Notes: generated by a model not told the origin, from the sequence alone. DNA of 64,000 nt from Acidobacteriota bacterium (GCA_029776225.1 JAKOTR010000033.1:124001-188000); one strand, 5' to 3'; positions 9,189-17,949 are shown, counted from the first letter of the stretch. Translations and numbers: made by a program.

Positions 9189-10049
9189 ATGCCTATGTCC
9201 GCGAACATCCAGACCGCAACCGCCGTTGAAAAACTGCCCGCCGTGCCCTTAACCCTTGAGGGCTACAGTGTGCTGCACCAGATGTTCCGCTTGCGCTGGC
9301 CCGCCTGGAAGGCACTCGGCCGCGATAACCGCGCGGAAGCGCTGGTAGAAGCCGCGCGCGTGCTGGAGAGCATGGAGCAGAACGAGGAAGGCCAGTCCGC
9401 CGTCTACTCGCTGATCGGACACAAAGGCGATCTGATGTTCCTCCACTTTCGTAATTCCTTCGCCGAACTAAACCGGGCGGAACTGCGGCTGTCCAGGCTG
9501 CGGCTGGCGGACTTCCTCGAACCCACCACGTCGTATTTGTCCGTAATCGAGCTTGGCTTGTACGAATCGAGTATCAAGCTCTACAGGAGTCTGATGGAAC
9601 GGGGAGTGGAGCCGCACTCCGCGGAGTGGAACCGGGAGATCGAGGCTCTGCTCGAAACGCAAAGAAAAGCAATGCATCCGCGGCTCTACCCCAAGATTCC
9701 TGCGCATCGCTACATCTGCTTTTACCCGATGGACCGCAGGCGCGGCGAGGGAAAGAATTTCTACACGCTGCCCATACTCGAGCGCGGCCGCATGATGCGT
9801 GAGCACGGACTGGTCGGCCGGCGCTACTCCGGCGAGGTGCAGCAAATCATCACCGGGTCGATGGGCTTCGACGACTGGGAGTGGGGTGTCGACCTGTTCG
9901 CCGACGATCCGCTGCTCTTCAAGAAACTCATTTACGAGATGCGGTTTGATGAAGTTAGCGCCGTCTACGCCTCGTTCGGATCGTTCTACCTCGGCGTCCG
10001 GGTAGCGGCGCCGCGCATCGGAGCGCTGCTCGAAGGGGAGCTGGCCTGA
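9189..10049 (+). CDS. hemQ: coproheme decarboxylase (HemQ, chlorite dismutase-like)
   Basis: HemQ converts coproheme III to heme b with peroxide in the coproporphyrin-dependent heme pathway. The 286-residue protein has the full chlorite-dismutase-like fold. Diagnostic segments are CFYPMDRRR, FYTLPILERGRMMREHG, GRRYSGEVQQIITGSMG and DDWEWGVDLFADDP. His206 in MREHG is the expected proximal heme ligand. Tyr179 in FYPM lies 27 residues before it, the same spacing as the catalytic Tyr and ligand His of Staphylococcus HemQ. The Lys that normally follows that Tyr by four is Arg183 here. AAGAGGAG five bases before the ATG fixes the start. Other heme genes are not in the window. Confidence 0.92.
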   Translation: MPMSANIQTATAVEKLPAVPLTLEGYSVLHQMFRLRWPAWKALGRDNRAEALVEAARVLESMEQNEEGQSAVYSLIGHKGDLMFLHFRNSFAELNRAELRLSRLRLADFLEPTTSYLSVIELGLYESSIKLYRSLMERGVEPHSAEWNREIEALLETQRKAMHPRLYPKIPAHRYICFYPMDRRRGEGKNFYTLPILERGRMMREHGLVGRRYSGEVQQIITGSMGFDDWEWGVDLFADDPLLFKKLIYEMRFDEVSAVYASFGSFYLGVRVAAPRIGALLEGELA

Positions 10050-10134
10050 CCCGTTCAAGGCACTTAGTCCGCGATTCCGCTCGCTGCCGCGCGCGGCTGC
10101 AACATCGCGCGAGCATCAGCCAAACGAGGTTTCT

Positions 10135-10659
10135 ATGAAACTGCGCGAAAGAAACGCCAAAACCATATCGTTGCGTTCCGCAATTTTTGTTGCGATCGCC
10201 GCTGCGCTGATCGGTTATCAACTCGCCGGGTGGAGAGTGACTGTCGCCAGCGCCGCCCGGGACCGGGCCCGCGAACTGATGGAAGCCGACCGGGCCTTTG
10301 ATGAGGCCACCGCCGCCGAAGGCGCCGAGGGCTGGCTTTCCTTTTTCGCCGACGATGCCGTCATGCTGCCCGCCGGCAGTGACGTGGTGGTGGGCAAGAA
10401 GGCGATCCGCGAATTCGTGCAGAAGCGCTTTTCCACGCCCGGATTCAGCCTTCGCTGGGAGCCTATCGACGCCTACGCATCGGGCGACCTTGGATATACG
10501 TACGGAGTATTCAAGTCCTCGCGCACGGATTCAGACGGCAAGCGCCTCGCCTCATATGGTAAGTACGTCACCATCTGGAAAAGGCACCGCGGGGAATGGA
10601 AAGTGGCGCTCGACATCGGAAATGATAGCCCTACGCCCGCGGCCAGGCAGATGGACTAA
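10135..10659 (+). CDS. membrane-anchored NTF2-like (DUF4440/SnoaL-type) protein
   Basis: This 174-residue protein has an uncleaved N-terminal helix or signal (IFVAIAAALIGYQLAGW), then a short helix and one NTF2-like cone domain. The core pattern is DRAFDEATAAEGAEGWLSFF, then FADDAVMLPAG, GKKAIREFVQ, GYTYGVF and GKYVTIWKRHRGEWKV. This matches the DUF4440 family, often annotated as ketosteroid-isomerase-like. Such proteins may be enzymes or binding domains, and no catalytic residue can be assigned here. It sits 85 bp after hemQ and could share its transcript. Confidence 0.8.
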   Translation: MKLRERNAKTISLRSAIFVAIAAALIGYQLAGWRVTVASAARDRARELMEADRAFDEATAAEGAEGWLSFFADDAVMLPAGSDVVVGKKAIREFVQKRFSTPGFSLRWEPIDAYASGDLGYTYGVFKSSRTDSDGKRLASYGKYVTIWKRHRGEWKVALDIGNDSPTPAARQMD

Positions 10660-10775
10660 CCACCGCACTTGCTGCGGCAAACGGTGCGCGCCTGCGGCCG
10701 GCGCCGCCGCTTCCGGCCCGAATAAGTGAGTAACAGGCCCTAAATATATCCGGTTGTTTGAGTGTTGCTTGAGAG

Positions 10776-10804
10776 TTGAAAGCTACTTACCCTACCCCTA
10801 CACT
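10776..10804 (+). promoter_or_regulatory. sigma70-like promoter of the Gln-rich secreted protein gene
   Basis: TTGAAA at 10776-10781 (5 of 6 to the -35 consensus) is followed after exactly 17 bp by TACACT at 10799-10804 (4 of 6 to the -10). Transcription would start near 10811 and leave a leader of about 20 nt containing the purine-rich ribosome site GAGGGGGGGAG just before the ATG. Confidence 0.6.
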
Positions 10805-10829
10805 GAAGTTAGAGTAGTGAGGGGGGGAG

Positions 10830-11744
10830 ATGCGTAAGATCCAACTAACGATGGTGCCCGTACTGCTTTCCGCCGGTCTGCTCCTGGCGCAGGCCCCGCG
10901 GCAGGAATCTATGGGCCAACAGCAACCCTACGGCGGACAGATGCGCCAGGGAATGCCCGCCAGCAACCAAACCCAGCCGGTTCAGGTGTCAGTTCCTTTC
11001 GGCGCCGTTGACGGCCGGCTGGTGACCTCAGGCGACGACCTGATTTTCATCGACGACCAGCAGCCTCAGAACAGCTTTGTTATCAGGCGGGACCAGGTCC
11101 AGAACATCAGATACGACGGGGCGAAGGTTTCAATGACGCTCAGCCGCCCGGTGCACGACAGCTCGGGCGAGCGCAGCTCGGTTGATTTCCGGTTCCAAAA
11201 TCCTGCGGCAGCGAGCATCATCACCTCATGGCTGGGCTCAAGCTCGGCGGCTTCACGGCCCGCCCAAACCGGCTACCAGGCGCAGGCTCAAGCCCAGCCC
11301 CAGACGCAGGCACAGCCCCAGCCCCAGGTTCAGGCCCAGCAAGCCCAGCCCCATCCTCAGCCGCAGGCTGTCCGGGCCCCGGCCGTCTCCAACGGCTCCC
11401 TGAGCCAGTCGACTGTAACGTCGACCGAGCCTCAGACACTGGTTTTTGACGTGGAGCGCGACCGCTTCATCGGTTCCGACACCGGGCGCCTGTTCCTCAC
11501 GCCGAACGAGATTATTTTCCAGTCGCTGAGCAATCCGGGCGCCTCCCGCCGGTGGTCAATGGCTTCGATCCAGAGGGTTGAGCGCAGAGACCCGTTCCAC
11601 TTGAGAGTAAGACCATTTGTGGGCAACCAGTTCAACTTCCGCATTCTGAGCGGCACCGGCCTTTCGACGCCGGAATATACGGCTTTGGTGGAACGTGTAA
11701 ACAGGGCGCACATGCAGAACAGTCAGCCGATCCAGACCGACTGA
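10830..11744 (+). CDS. secreted Gln/Pro-rich protein of unknown function
   Basis: The 304-residue protein has a signal peptide (VPVLLSAGLLLAQA). Two folded segments flank a low-complexity linker. The first (roughly residues 60-140) contains FGAVDGRLVTSGDDLIFIDD and NSFVIRRDQVQNIRYD. The second (roughly 200-290) repeats that theme with GSDTGRLFLTPNEIIFQSL and RRWSMASIQRVERRDP, suggesting two PH-like or SH3-like beta modules. The linker, about residues 147-180, is alternating Ala/Pro-Gln. The start is well supported by an exceptionally strong ribosome site. It converges with glnD. No function is recognised. Confidence 0.75.
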   Translation: MRKIQLTMVPVLLSAGLLLAQAPRQESMGQQQPYGGQMRQGMPASNQTQPVQVSVPFGAVDGRLVTSGDDLIFIDDQQPQNSFVIRRDQVQNIRYDGAKVSMTLSRPVHDSSGERSSVDFRFQNPAAASIITSWLGSSSAASRPAQTGYQAQAQAQPQTQAQPQPQVQAQQAQPHPQPQAVRAPAVSNGSLSQSTVTSTEPQTLVFDVERDRFIGSDTGRLFLTPNEIIFQSLSNPGASRRWSMASIQRVERRDPFHLRVRPFVGNQFNFRILSGTGLSTPEYTALVERVNRAHMQNSQPIQTD

Positions 11745-11764
11745 CTTAGTAACTTCGGGGATTG

Positions 11765-14191
11765 TCAATTCAAGACGGCGCGGAGCATGGCAGCCAAACG
11801 TGCCTGTTCCGCGCCGTTTAACTTTCTTCCTTCAACAGTCACATAGAACACATCGACCGCCTTGCTCCCCTGAGTGTCAATCAATGCAAGCTCGATATTG
11901 GCGCCGGCCGATGAAATCGCCGTGGCCAGGTCATAGAGGAGGCCCGAACGGTCCTCCGCCACCACCTCGATCAGCGTAGCTGTCTGGGAAGCGGCGCCAT
12001 CGAACGTAACCGACGGGTGAACGCGCGGGCGCTGGCCCGGAGAGGGCCTGGGACGGCTCGGCGGCTTCACCTCCTTCTTTCCGAGCGCCACCCGCTCCAG
12101 CAGAATCCGGAGTCTGTCGGCCTCCGAGGGGTTCAGTTCGAGAGTGCGGTGGGGATCGGAAAAAACGAACGTGTCAAGAACGGTGCCGTGGCGATTGGCG
12201 AAGCCCTCCATCTTGAGTATGTTCATTCCGAAGCCCGAGAGCGCGCCAGCCAGTGAGGCGAGCAGCGACGGCCGGTCGCGCGCCACCAGCCTGAGACGGT
12301 AGAACCCGTTCTCCTTCCGGATATCGAGAGCCACGCCGCGCTCGCGGCTGCGCCGGTCCAGTTGCAAATCGGCCGCGATCTCGGATTCCGAATGCGTGCG
12401 GAGATAGCGCACCGGAAAGCCTTCCAGAAACTCCGCCCGGTCCGGCGCCCATGGAAGGCGGTCCTCCTCCAGTTCCCTGGTGAGTTCGTTGTGCACGGCC
12501 AGATAAGCGCTCCAGAGCTGCTCCATGCGCCACGGGCTGAGTGCGGTGGGATTTACCGCGCCGATGTCCGCGAACGTCAGCAGGGCGAGTTTCTTCGCCA
12601 GCTCGAGGGTGCCGGCGCGTTCGGCCAGCGTTCGCGCCGTGCCCGGCTCGTCCAGGTCCCGCGATGCGATCGCGAGCGAGAAGTCCAGGTGGCGGTCGAT
12701 GAGCAGCCGCACGTCGCGGCGCTGGTTTTCGGGCACGCCGAGGCGTTCCATCGCCGCTTCCGCCAGTCGCACGGATTCGCCAACGTGCGGCCCTTCGGGA
12801 TTCGCTTTCCCGAGATCGTGCAACAGCAGCGCAAGCCACAGCGTCGCCGGATCGTCCACCTCCGCCAGCAACCCGGCAAAGCGCTGCTTCAAGGGATCCC
12901 GCTGCGGCGAGTACAGGTCCTCCAGGATCTGAACAGCCACCAGCGTGTGCTCGTCCACTGTGTACCGGTGGTAAAAGTCGCGCACGACCAGACAGTCGAT
13001 TGCCTCCCACCCCGGCAACAGCGCCTCGAGCACGCGGGTCTGATGCATGAGGCGAAGAGCGTGAGCGCGGTGACGTCCCTCGAGGATTTTCCTGAACTCT
13101 CCCCAGAGATCAAAGCGCCGCTCGGAGAAGCAGCGCCGCAGCGCAGGCAGATAGTTCGCGATGCGGAGCTCCGTCTCCGGCGCCAGCCGCAGCCCGTGGC
13201 GCGCCACGAATTGAAACAGGCGCAGCGCCAGCTCGGGCTCGTGTTCGAGCCGGTGCGGCTGGCGAAAATAGACGCGCTCGCGTGTTACCGAGAACTCGGC
13301 GTTGGAAACGCGCGACCGCCACTGTCGGAACTGCACGAGCAGCGTGCTGACGCGCTCCTCGGCCAAATCCAGCTCGCGTGCGGCGGCGCGATGGATCGCG
13401 CGCGCGTGCCCGTAGTATTCGCGCATCCACACCGAGGGATCCACGCCCGCGCGCGCGGCGGCTTCCTCCTGCAAGTCGAAGGTAAGCAGGTTGGAGTCCC
13501 TTCCGATGCGCTGGTGCAGGTGGTGACGCAGCTCGGTGAGAAAGTCGTGCGCCGCCTCGAGCCCGGCAGGGACCTCGGGTGGCGGGAGCCGCTCCGGCGA
13601 ACAGGCGCGCAGCTGTCCGAACCAGCACACCACCTGGTAGTCGCGAAGCCCGCCCGGACCGTCCTTCACGTTCGGCTCGAGCTGGTAAATCGAGCCGCCG
13701 GCCTTCAGATGCCTTTCGCGCGCCAGGTGGCAAAGCCCGCTGGCAATTGCCTGCCGCTGCGCGTGAACGAACCGCGCAAACGCCGCGCTCAGGCGGTCGT
13801 AAAGGGCGCGGTCGCCCGCGAGATACCGGTGGTCCAGCAGGCTGATGCTCAGCTCGACGTTGCCGTCCTGCAACTCGCAACATTCCGAAGGCGTGCGCAC
13901 CGAGTGGCTGACGCGCAGCCCGCCGTCCCACAATTCCTGAAGGAACCTGGAAATGGCCGGCCTCTGCCGGTCGGCGAGCGACTGCCGCTCCACCACCAGC
14001 AGCAGATCGACGTCCGAGTGCGGAAACAGCTCGCGGCGGCCGAAGCCTCCGACGGCGAGCAGCGCGATCCCCTCCGGCATGAGCTGGCGGAGAAAGCGTT
14101 CGTACGCTTCCACCGCCAGCCGCTCCACCAGCTCAGTTCGCCTGAGCAGCGCCTGGCGAGCGCTAGAGGGCTGCTTCCCCGCGGTCGTCAT
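11765..14191 (-). CDS. glnD: bifunctional [protein-PII] uridylyltransferase/uridylyl-removing enzyme
   Basis: GlnD senses glutamine and adds or removes UMP on PII. Domains of this 808-residue protein are in the usual order: nucleotidyltransferase with GGFGRRELFPHSDVD (48-62), the PII-uridylyltransferase helical region with NVKDGPGGLRD (174-184), an HD hydrolase domain (YTVDEH 410-415, HDLGK 458-462), and two C-terminal ACT domains (around RPSLLASLAGALSGFG and RSGLLYDLATAISSAG). The length is near the low end for the family. I chose the ATG at 14191, which overlaps the end of glnB by 29 bp; the frame stays open further but only inside glnB. It is the last gene of amtB-glnB-glnD. Confidence 0.94.
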   Translation of the reverse strand: MTTAGKQPSSARQALLRRTELVERLAVEAYERFLRQLMPEGIALLAVGGFGRRELFPHSDVDLLLVVERQSLADRQRPAISRFLQELWDGGLRVSHSVRTPSECCELQDGNVELSISLLDHRYLAGDRALYDRLSAAFARFVHAQRQAIASGLCHLARERHLKAGGSIYQLEPNVKDGPGGLRDYQVVCWFGQLRACSPERLPPPEVPAGLEAAHDFLTELRHHLHQRIGRDSNLLTFDLQEEAAARAGVDPSVWMREYYGHARAIHRAAARELDLAEERVSTLLVQFRQWRSRVSNAEFSVTRERVYFRQPHRLEHEPELALRLFQFVARHGLRLAPETELRIANYLPALRRCFSERRFDLWGEFRKILEGRHRAHALRLMHQTRVLEALLPGWEAIDCLVVRDFYHRYTVDEHTLVAVQILEDLYSPQRDPLKQRFAGLLAEVDDPATLWLALLLHDLGKANPEGPHVGESVRLAEAAMERLGVPENQRRDVRLLIDRHLDFSLAIASRDLDEPGTARTLAERAGTLELAKKLALLTFADIGAVNPTALSPWRMEQLWSAYLAVHNELTRELEEDRLPWAPDRAEFLEGFPVRYLRTHSESEIAADLQLDRRSRERGVALDIRKENGFYRLRLVARDRPSLLASLAGALSGFGMNILKMEGFANRHGTVLDTFVFSDPHRTLELNPSEADRLRILLERVALGKKEVKPPSRPRPSPGQRPRVHPSVTFDGAASQTATLIEVVAEDRSGLLYDLATAISSAGANIELALIDTQGSKAVDVFYVTVEGRKLNGAEQARLAAMLRAVLN

Positions 14192-14501
14192 TGCGGATCC
14201 GGATGGCGTCGGTGACGTCGTAGACGAACAGCTTGCCGTCGCCGATTTTCCCGGTGCGGGCCGCATGCGTGACTGTCCGCAAGACTTCCTCAAGCCGGTT
14301 ATCGCAGATCACCATTTCCAGCTTGATCTTGGGCAGAAGGTCCACGTGGTATTCCTGCCCGCGGTAGACCTCCTTATGGCCCTTCTGGCGCCCATGTCCC
14401 CGCACCTCGGTAACCGTCATGCCGTCCACCCCGATGGCCTTGAGCGCGTCCTTGACGTCTTCCAGTTTGAACGGTTGAATAATCGCTTCGACTTTCTTCA
14501 T
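14163..14501 (-). CDS. glnB: nitrogen regulatory protein P-II
   Basis: This 112-residue protein is a canonical trimeric PII signal protein that binds ATP/ADP and 2-oxoglutarate. It starts MKKVEAIIQPFKL, carries TEVRGHGRQKGH, and has the T-loop with Tyr51 in YRGQEYHVDLLPK, the residue uridylylated by GlnD. The C-terminal signature GKIGDGKLFV is intact. Its place between amtB and glnD indicates control of the ammonium channel and reversible modification by the next gene product. Whether it is GlnB- or GlnK-like cannot be decided; the amtB linkage favours a GlnK-like role. Confidence 0.96.
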   Translation of the reverse strand: MKKVEAIIQPFKLEDVKDALKAIGVDGMTVTEVRGHGRQKGHKEVYRGQEYHVDLLPKIKLEMVICDNRLEEVLRTVTHAARTGKIGDGKLFVYDVTDAIRIRNDDRGEAAL

Positions 14502-14525
14502 CGAGTCCTCTGATACCTGCAGCTG

Positions 14526-15914
14526 TTATGCTTCGAAGTTGTAGGCCTCTTCGCCGTGGAGGCTCAGATCGAGGCCCTCGGTTTCATGCAAGGGATGCAC
14601 GCGCAAGCCGACCAGAATGTCGCAAATTTTCAGAATGACCAGCGTGCCCACGATAGCCAGCACCCAGGCGATCACCACGCCCAACGACTGGTTGATCACC
14701 TGCGCCGCGTTCCCATCTACCCAGCCCAGCGCTACGGGATTTCCCGAAGCGTCTTTGAGCCCGTCGTTCACCAGGGAGGTGGCGAAAACGCCGGTGAGGA
14801 TGGCGCCCAACGTTCCTCCAGCGCCGTGTACGCCGAAAGCATCGAGGGAGTCGTCATAGCCGAACCTGCGCTTCACCGACGTCACCATGAAGTAGCACAC
14901 CACGCCCGCGGCGAAGCCGATGACCAGTGCGGAGAGCGGCGTGACGAATCCCGCCGCCGGCGTGATCGCCACCAGGCCGGCAACCGCGCCCGAAACTGCC
15001 CCGAGCACGCTCGGCTTGCCGGACTTTATCCACTCCGCGATCACCCATCCCAGCGTCGCCGCCGCCGCGCCGAAATGCGTGGCCACGAACGCGCTGCTCG
15101 CCAGCGCCGAGGATGAGAGCGCGCTGCCAGCGTTGAATCCGAACCAGCCGACCCAGAGGAGGCAGGCGCCGATGACGCTCAGCACGAGGCTGTGCGGTTT
15201 CATCGTTTCGCCCGGGTATCCCTTCCGTCGCCCGAGATATACCGCGCATACCAGCGCCGATACGCCAGAGGTGATGTGGACCACCGTTCCGCCGGCGAAA
15301 TCGAAGCATGGCACGCGTCCGCCCGAGAACGCGTTCAGCAGCCCGCCCTTGCCCCACACCATGTGCGCCATCGGGAAGTACACCAACAACAACCACAGCG
15401 TCATGAACAGCAGCATCGCGCTGAACTTCATGCGCTCAGCGAATGCGCCGGTGATCAGCGCCGGCGTGATGATGGCGAACATGAGCTGGAAAACCATAAA
15501 CGTTTGCTGGGGAATTGTGGCCGAGTAATCGGGATTGGGCTCCGAGCCCACCCCATTCAGGAACGCGTACCGCAGATCCCCGATGAACATATTGCCCTCG
15601 CCAAACGCGAGGCTGTAGCCCACGACAGCCCACAGCACCGTCGCCAAAGCCATCATGATGAAGCTCTGCATCATGGTGGCCAGCACATTCTTCTTGCGCA
15701 CGAGCCCGCCATAGAAGAGAGCCAGCCCGGGGCCGGTCATCATAAGAACCAGCGCGGCGCTAACGAGCATCCACGCATTGTCGCCGGCGGATTGCGCAGC
15801 TTCGACGGTACTCTGTAGGGCTGCCCATCTGGCGTCCACGTTCCCATCCGTCTCAGCGGACGCCATTGAAGACAGAAACAGCGCGAGAGAAACAACTTGA
15901 TTGAAGCGATGCAC
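14526..15914 (-). CDS. amtB: ammonium transporter (Amt/MEP family)
   Basis: The product is an ammonium channel of about 462 residues with a cleavable signal peptide (VVSLALFLSSMASA) and eleven expected transmembrane helices. The twin pore histidines are present in GTVVHITSGVSAL and DAFGVHGAGGTLG, and the pore region MMTGPGLALFYGGLVRKKN is typical. I prefer the GTG at 15914 because TGAGG lies 9 bp upstream, whereas the in-frame ATG at 15938 has no ribosome site; the ATG would add 8 residues. It is the first gene of the amtB-glnB-glnD operon, so GlnB probably blocks the pore when nitrogen is plentiful. A 63-bp tandem repeat lies directly upstream. Confidence 0.95.
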   Translation of the reverse strand: MHRFNQVVSLALFLSSMASAETDGNVDARWAALQSTVEAAQSAGDNAWMLVSAALVLMMTGPGLALFYGGLVRKKNVLATMMQSFIMMALATVLWAVVGYSLAFGEGNMFIGDLRYAFLNGVGSEPNPDYSATIPQQTFMVFQLMFAIITPALITGAFAERMKFSAMLLFMTLWLLLVYFPMAHMVWGKGGLLNAFSGGRVPCFDFAGGTVVHITSGVSALVCAVYLGRRKGYPGETMKPHSLVLSVIGACLLWVGWFGFNAGSALSSSALASSAFVATHFGAAAATLGWVIAEWIKSGKPSVLGAVSGAVAGLVAITPAAGFVTPLSALVIGFAAGVVCYFMVTSVKRRFGYDDSLDAFGVHGAGGTLGAILTGVFATSLVNDGLKDASGNPVALGWVDGNAAQVINQSLGVVIAWVLAIVGTLVILKICDILVGLRVHPLHETEGLDLSLHGEEAYNFEA

Positions 15915-15947
15915 GTTAGGTAACCTCACCCTAATCATGCATCGGAA

Positions 15948-16062
15948 GTCCGTTTCCGGGAAGCGAAACGTTTCTATACGGGTAATTGAAAATTCTTATT
16001 GGTAACGAGAGTCCGCTTCCGGGCAGCGAAACATTTTTATACGGGTAATTGAAAATTCTTAT
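15948..16062. repeat. 63-bp tandem repeat, two units, upstream of amtB
   Basis: Two copies of a 52-bp AT-richer block, starting at 15948 and 16011, repeat with a period of 63 bp. Both contain TATACGGGTAATTGAAAATT, and each begins GTCCG(T/C)TTCCGGG. The first copy holds the perfect palindrome GAAACGTTTC, which the second changes to GAAACATTTT. The block lies 34-148 bp upstream of the preferred amtB start on its coding strand, so it covers the promoter zone and may be a duplicated regulator-binding site. Confidence 0.85.
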
Positions 16063-16078
16063 CGGGATTGCCGGGCAA

Positions 16079-16119
16079 AGACAACCCGCTCCTTGCGCAG
16101 CGCTTGAAGCGGGTTGTCT
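16079..16119 (-). terminator. 12-bp stem-loop after the response regulator gene
   Basis: AGACAACCCGCT at 16079-16090 and AGCGGGTTGTCT at 16108-16119 are perfect inverted repeats with a 17-nt loop. On the minus strand the hairpin comes 13 bp after the response-regulator stop and is followed by a short T run. It would insulate that gene from amtB. The lack of a long T tract keeps this tentative. Confidence 0.6.
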
Positions 16120-16132
16120 GGCAGGTGTGAAA

Positions 16133-16582
16133 TTAGTCCGTCTTTCCTGACCGAGCCTGGTCGTCCGCCTCGGACGGTAATGCCGCCGAGTGGTCCTCCA
16201 GCAGGCCGGAGATGGTCGTAATCAGGCGATGCGCCGTGAAAGGCTTACGAATGAGAGGAAGCCCTGAAAGCGATTGCCCCGTGCTCTCCAACAGCACTGT
16301 GTCGGTAAACCCCGACATGTAGAGCACCTTGACGTCCGGCCGCCTGGCTTTCACTTGCCCGGCAAGGTCAAAACCGTTCATGTCCGGCATGAGAACATCG
16401 GTCAGCAGAACATGAATGGTTGAGGGGTGGCTCGCGCAAATTTTCAGTGCCTCGGCCGCGTTCGACGCATCCAGAACATTGAAACCGGCGCGCCACAGCA
16501 TAGTGCGCGCCAGCGCGAGCACCGACGCCTCGTCGTCGACGACCAGGATCGTGACGCCGCTGTGGCCATTCTGAGAGCGCAT
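16133..16582 (-). CDS. single-domain response regulator (REC only)
   Basis: This 149-residue protein is a receiver domain with no output domain. The acidic pair is Asp16-Asp17 in LVVDDE, the phospho-acceptor is Asp62 in LLTDVLMPDMNG, the switch Ser is Ser90 and the conserved Lys is Lys113 in IRKPF. Such stand-alone receivers usually act in phosphorelays or as the output of hybrid kinases (CheY or FixL-associated type). No kinase is adjacent. It is divergent from the radical SAM gene with about 60 bp between starts, so the two may share control elements. Confidence 0.9.
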   Translation of the reverse strand: MRSQNGHSGVTILVVDDEASVLALARTMLWRAGFNVLDASNAAEALKICASHPSTIHVLLTDVLMPDMNGFDLAGQVKARRPDVKVLYMSGFTDTVLLESTGQSLSGLPLIRKPFTAHRLITTISGLLEDHSAALPSEADDQARSGKTD

Positions 16583-16641
16583 GCCGAAATTCTATCATCC
16601 CGCGGCAGCGTCTTCCTCGCCGGTAAACTGAGAGAGACGGC

Positions 16642-17733
16642 ATGAACGTACGACGGAAACTTCTGGGCATTCCGCGCCGTTTTCGTGAAGCCCGGATGTT
16701 CGCTCGCGCCATGCAGTTCCCGCGGCGCCCGATTCTCGCCCACATCGTTCCCATGCGCCGCTGCAACCTCGCCTGCGCCTATTGCAACGAGTTTGACAGC
16801 GTCTCCGCCCCCGTGCCGCTGGATACGATGCTGGCGCGCATCGACCGTCTGGCCGAGCTCGGTGTGAGCATGATCACCATCAGCGGCGGCGAGCCACTGC
16901 TGCACCCCGATCTCGACCGCATCATCGCCCATATCGGCAAGCGCGGCATCATTCCGACCCTCATCACCAACGGCTATCTGTTGACGCCGGAACGCATCCG
17001 CCGCCTGAACCGCGCCGGCCTGCACAATCTCCAGATCAGCATCGACAACGTGAATCCGGACGAGGTGTCGAAGAAAAGCCTGAAGGTGCTGGATCGCAAG
17101 CTGCAGTGGCTGGCCGAATACGCCCACTTCGATGTCAACGTGAACGCGGTGGTCGGTTCCGGCGTCGGCGCCCCGGAGGATGCGCTGACGGTGGCGCGGC
17201 GCGCGCGGGAGCTCGGCCTCCACATCACCACCGGCGTGATTCACGACAGCTCCGGCCAGGTGCGCCCTCTGGGAGCCCGCGACCGCGCGGTGCTCGACGC
17301 GCTGCACCGTCTCCGCAAACCGCTGTTTTCATTCGTGCGGCACAACGGCTTCCAGCGGAACCTGATGCGGGGCCTGCCGAACCACTGGCACTGCCGCGCC
17401 GGAAGCCGTTATCTCTATGTTTGCGAGGACGGCCTGGTGCACTGGTGCTCGCAGCAGCGCGGCCGGCCGGGCATTCCGTTGGAGCGCTACACAGCAACGG
17501 ACATCGAGCGCGAGTACCACACCGAGAAAACGTGCGCGCCCTTCTGCACCATCACCTGCGTCCACCAGATTGCCGTGCTCGACAAGCTGCGCGAAAAGCC
17601 GCGGGAAACGATTAGCGAACTGGTCGCCTCAAATCCCCCGCTCTCGGTGCGTATACTCTCGTGGCTCTTCCTCACCAGCAGCAGCCGGCGCTGGTTCTCT
17701 AAAGCCGCTTTGAAGCTCTTGAGAACAGAGTGA
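16642..17733 (+). CDS. radical SAM/SPASM-type protein
   Basis: The 363-residue enzyme has the radical SAM cluster motif CNLACAYC, with Cys41, Cys45 and Cys48 expected to hold the SAM-binding [4Fe-4S], and the SAM-binding ISGGEPLL segment around residue 75. The C-terminal third is cysteine-rich (WHCRAGSRYLYVC, HWCSQQ, then CAPFCTITC), consistent with one auxiliary cluster of a SPASM or twitch type. These enzymes modify peptides, cofactors or lipids. No precursor peptide is visible next to it, and the substrate is unknown. The C terminus ends with a hydrophobic segment (ILSWLFL) that may associate with the membrane. Confidence 0.88.
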   Translation: MNVRRKLLGIPRRFREARMFARAMQFPRRPILAHIVPMRRCNLACAYCNEFDSVSAPVPLDTMLARIDRLAELGVSMITISGGEPLLHPDLDRIIAHIGKRGIIPTLITNGYLLTPERIRRLNRAGLHNLQISIDNVNPDEVSKKSLKVLDRKLQWLAEYAHFDVNVNAVVGSGVGAPEDALTVARRARELGLHITTGVIHDSSGQVRPLGARDRAVLDALHRLRKPLFSFVRHNGFQRNLMRGLPNHWHCRAGSRYLYVCEDGLVHWCSQQRGRPGIPLERYTATDIEREYHTEKTCAPFCTITCVHQIAVLDKLREKPRETISELVASNPPLSVRILSWLFLTSSSRRWFSKAALKLLRTE

Positions 17734-17949
17734 AGAGGGTGGGTGTTCCGTTGCCGGACGCGGTGAAGGCCCTTCCGCAAACCCGCTTACTCAGTTTTCA
17801 GGGCAGAAACCGAATCGACCCGCGCGGCGCGCAACGGGCACGGCGCCCTTGGTTAGGAGAGCACACTTCCACCCTCGCATGACATAAGAGCTTACTGACT
17901 TTGCGGAAGCCGGAGCCGCTTTCTTGCATTGGGGCGCCGGCCCCGCCTC

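Noticed and set aside
12362-14215. 617-codon open frame on the plus strand opposite glnD
   Set aside because: It is antisense to well-conserved GlnD motifs, and the translation has no family features.
17734-17949. Possible tRNA-like or small-RNA remnant between the radical SAM gene and cydB
   Set aside because: GGTTAGGAGAGCAC resembles a D arm, but no acceptor, anticodon or T arm can be paired. Only a weak GC hairpin at 17931-17944 is visible.
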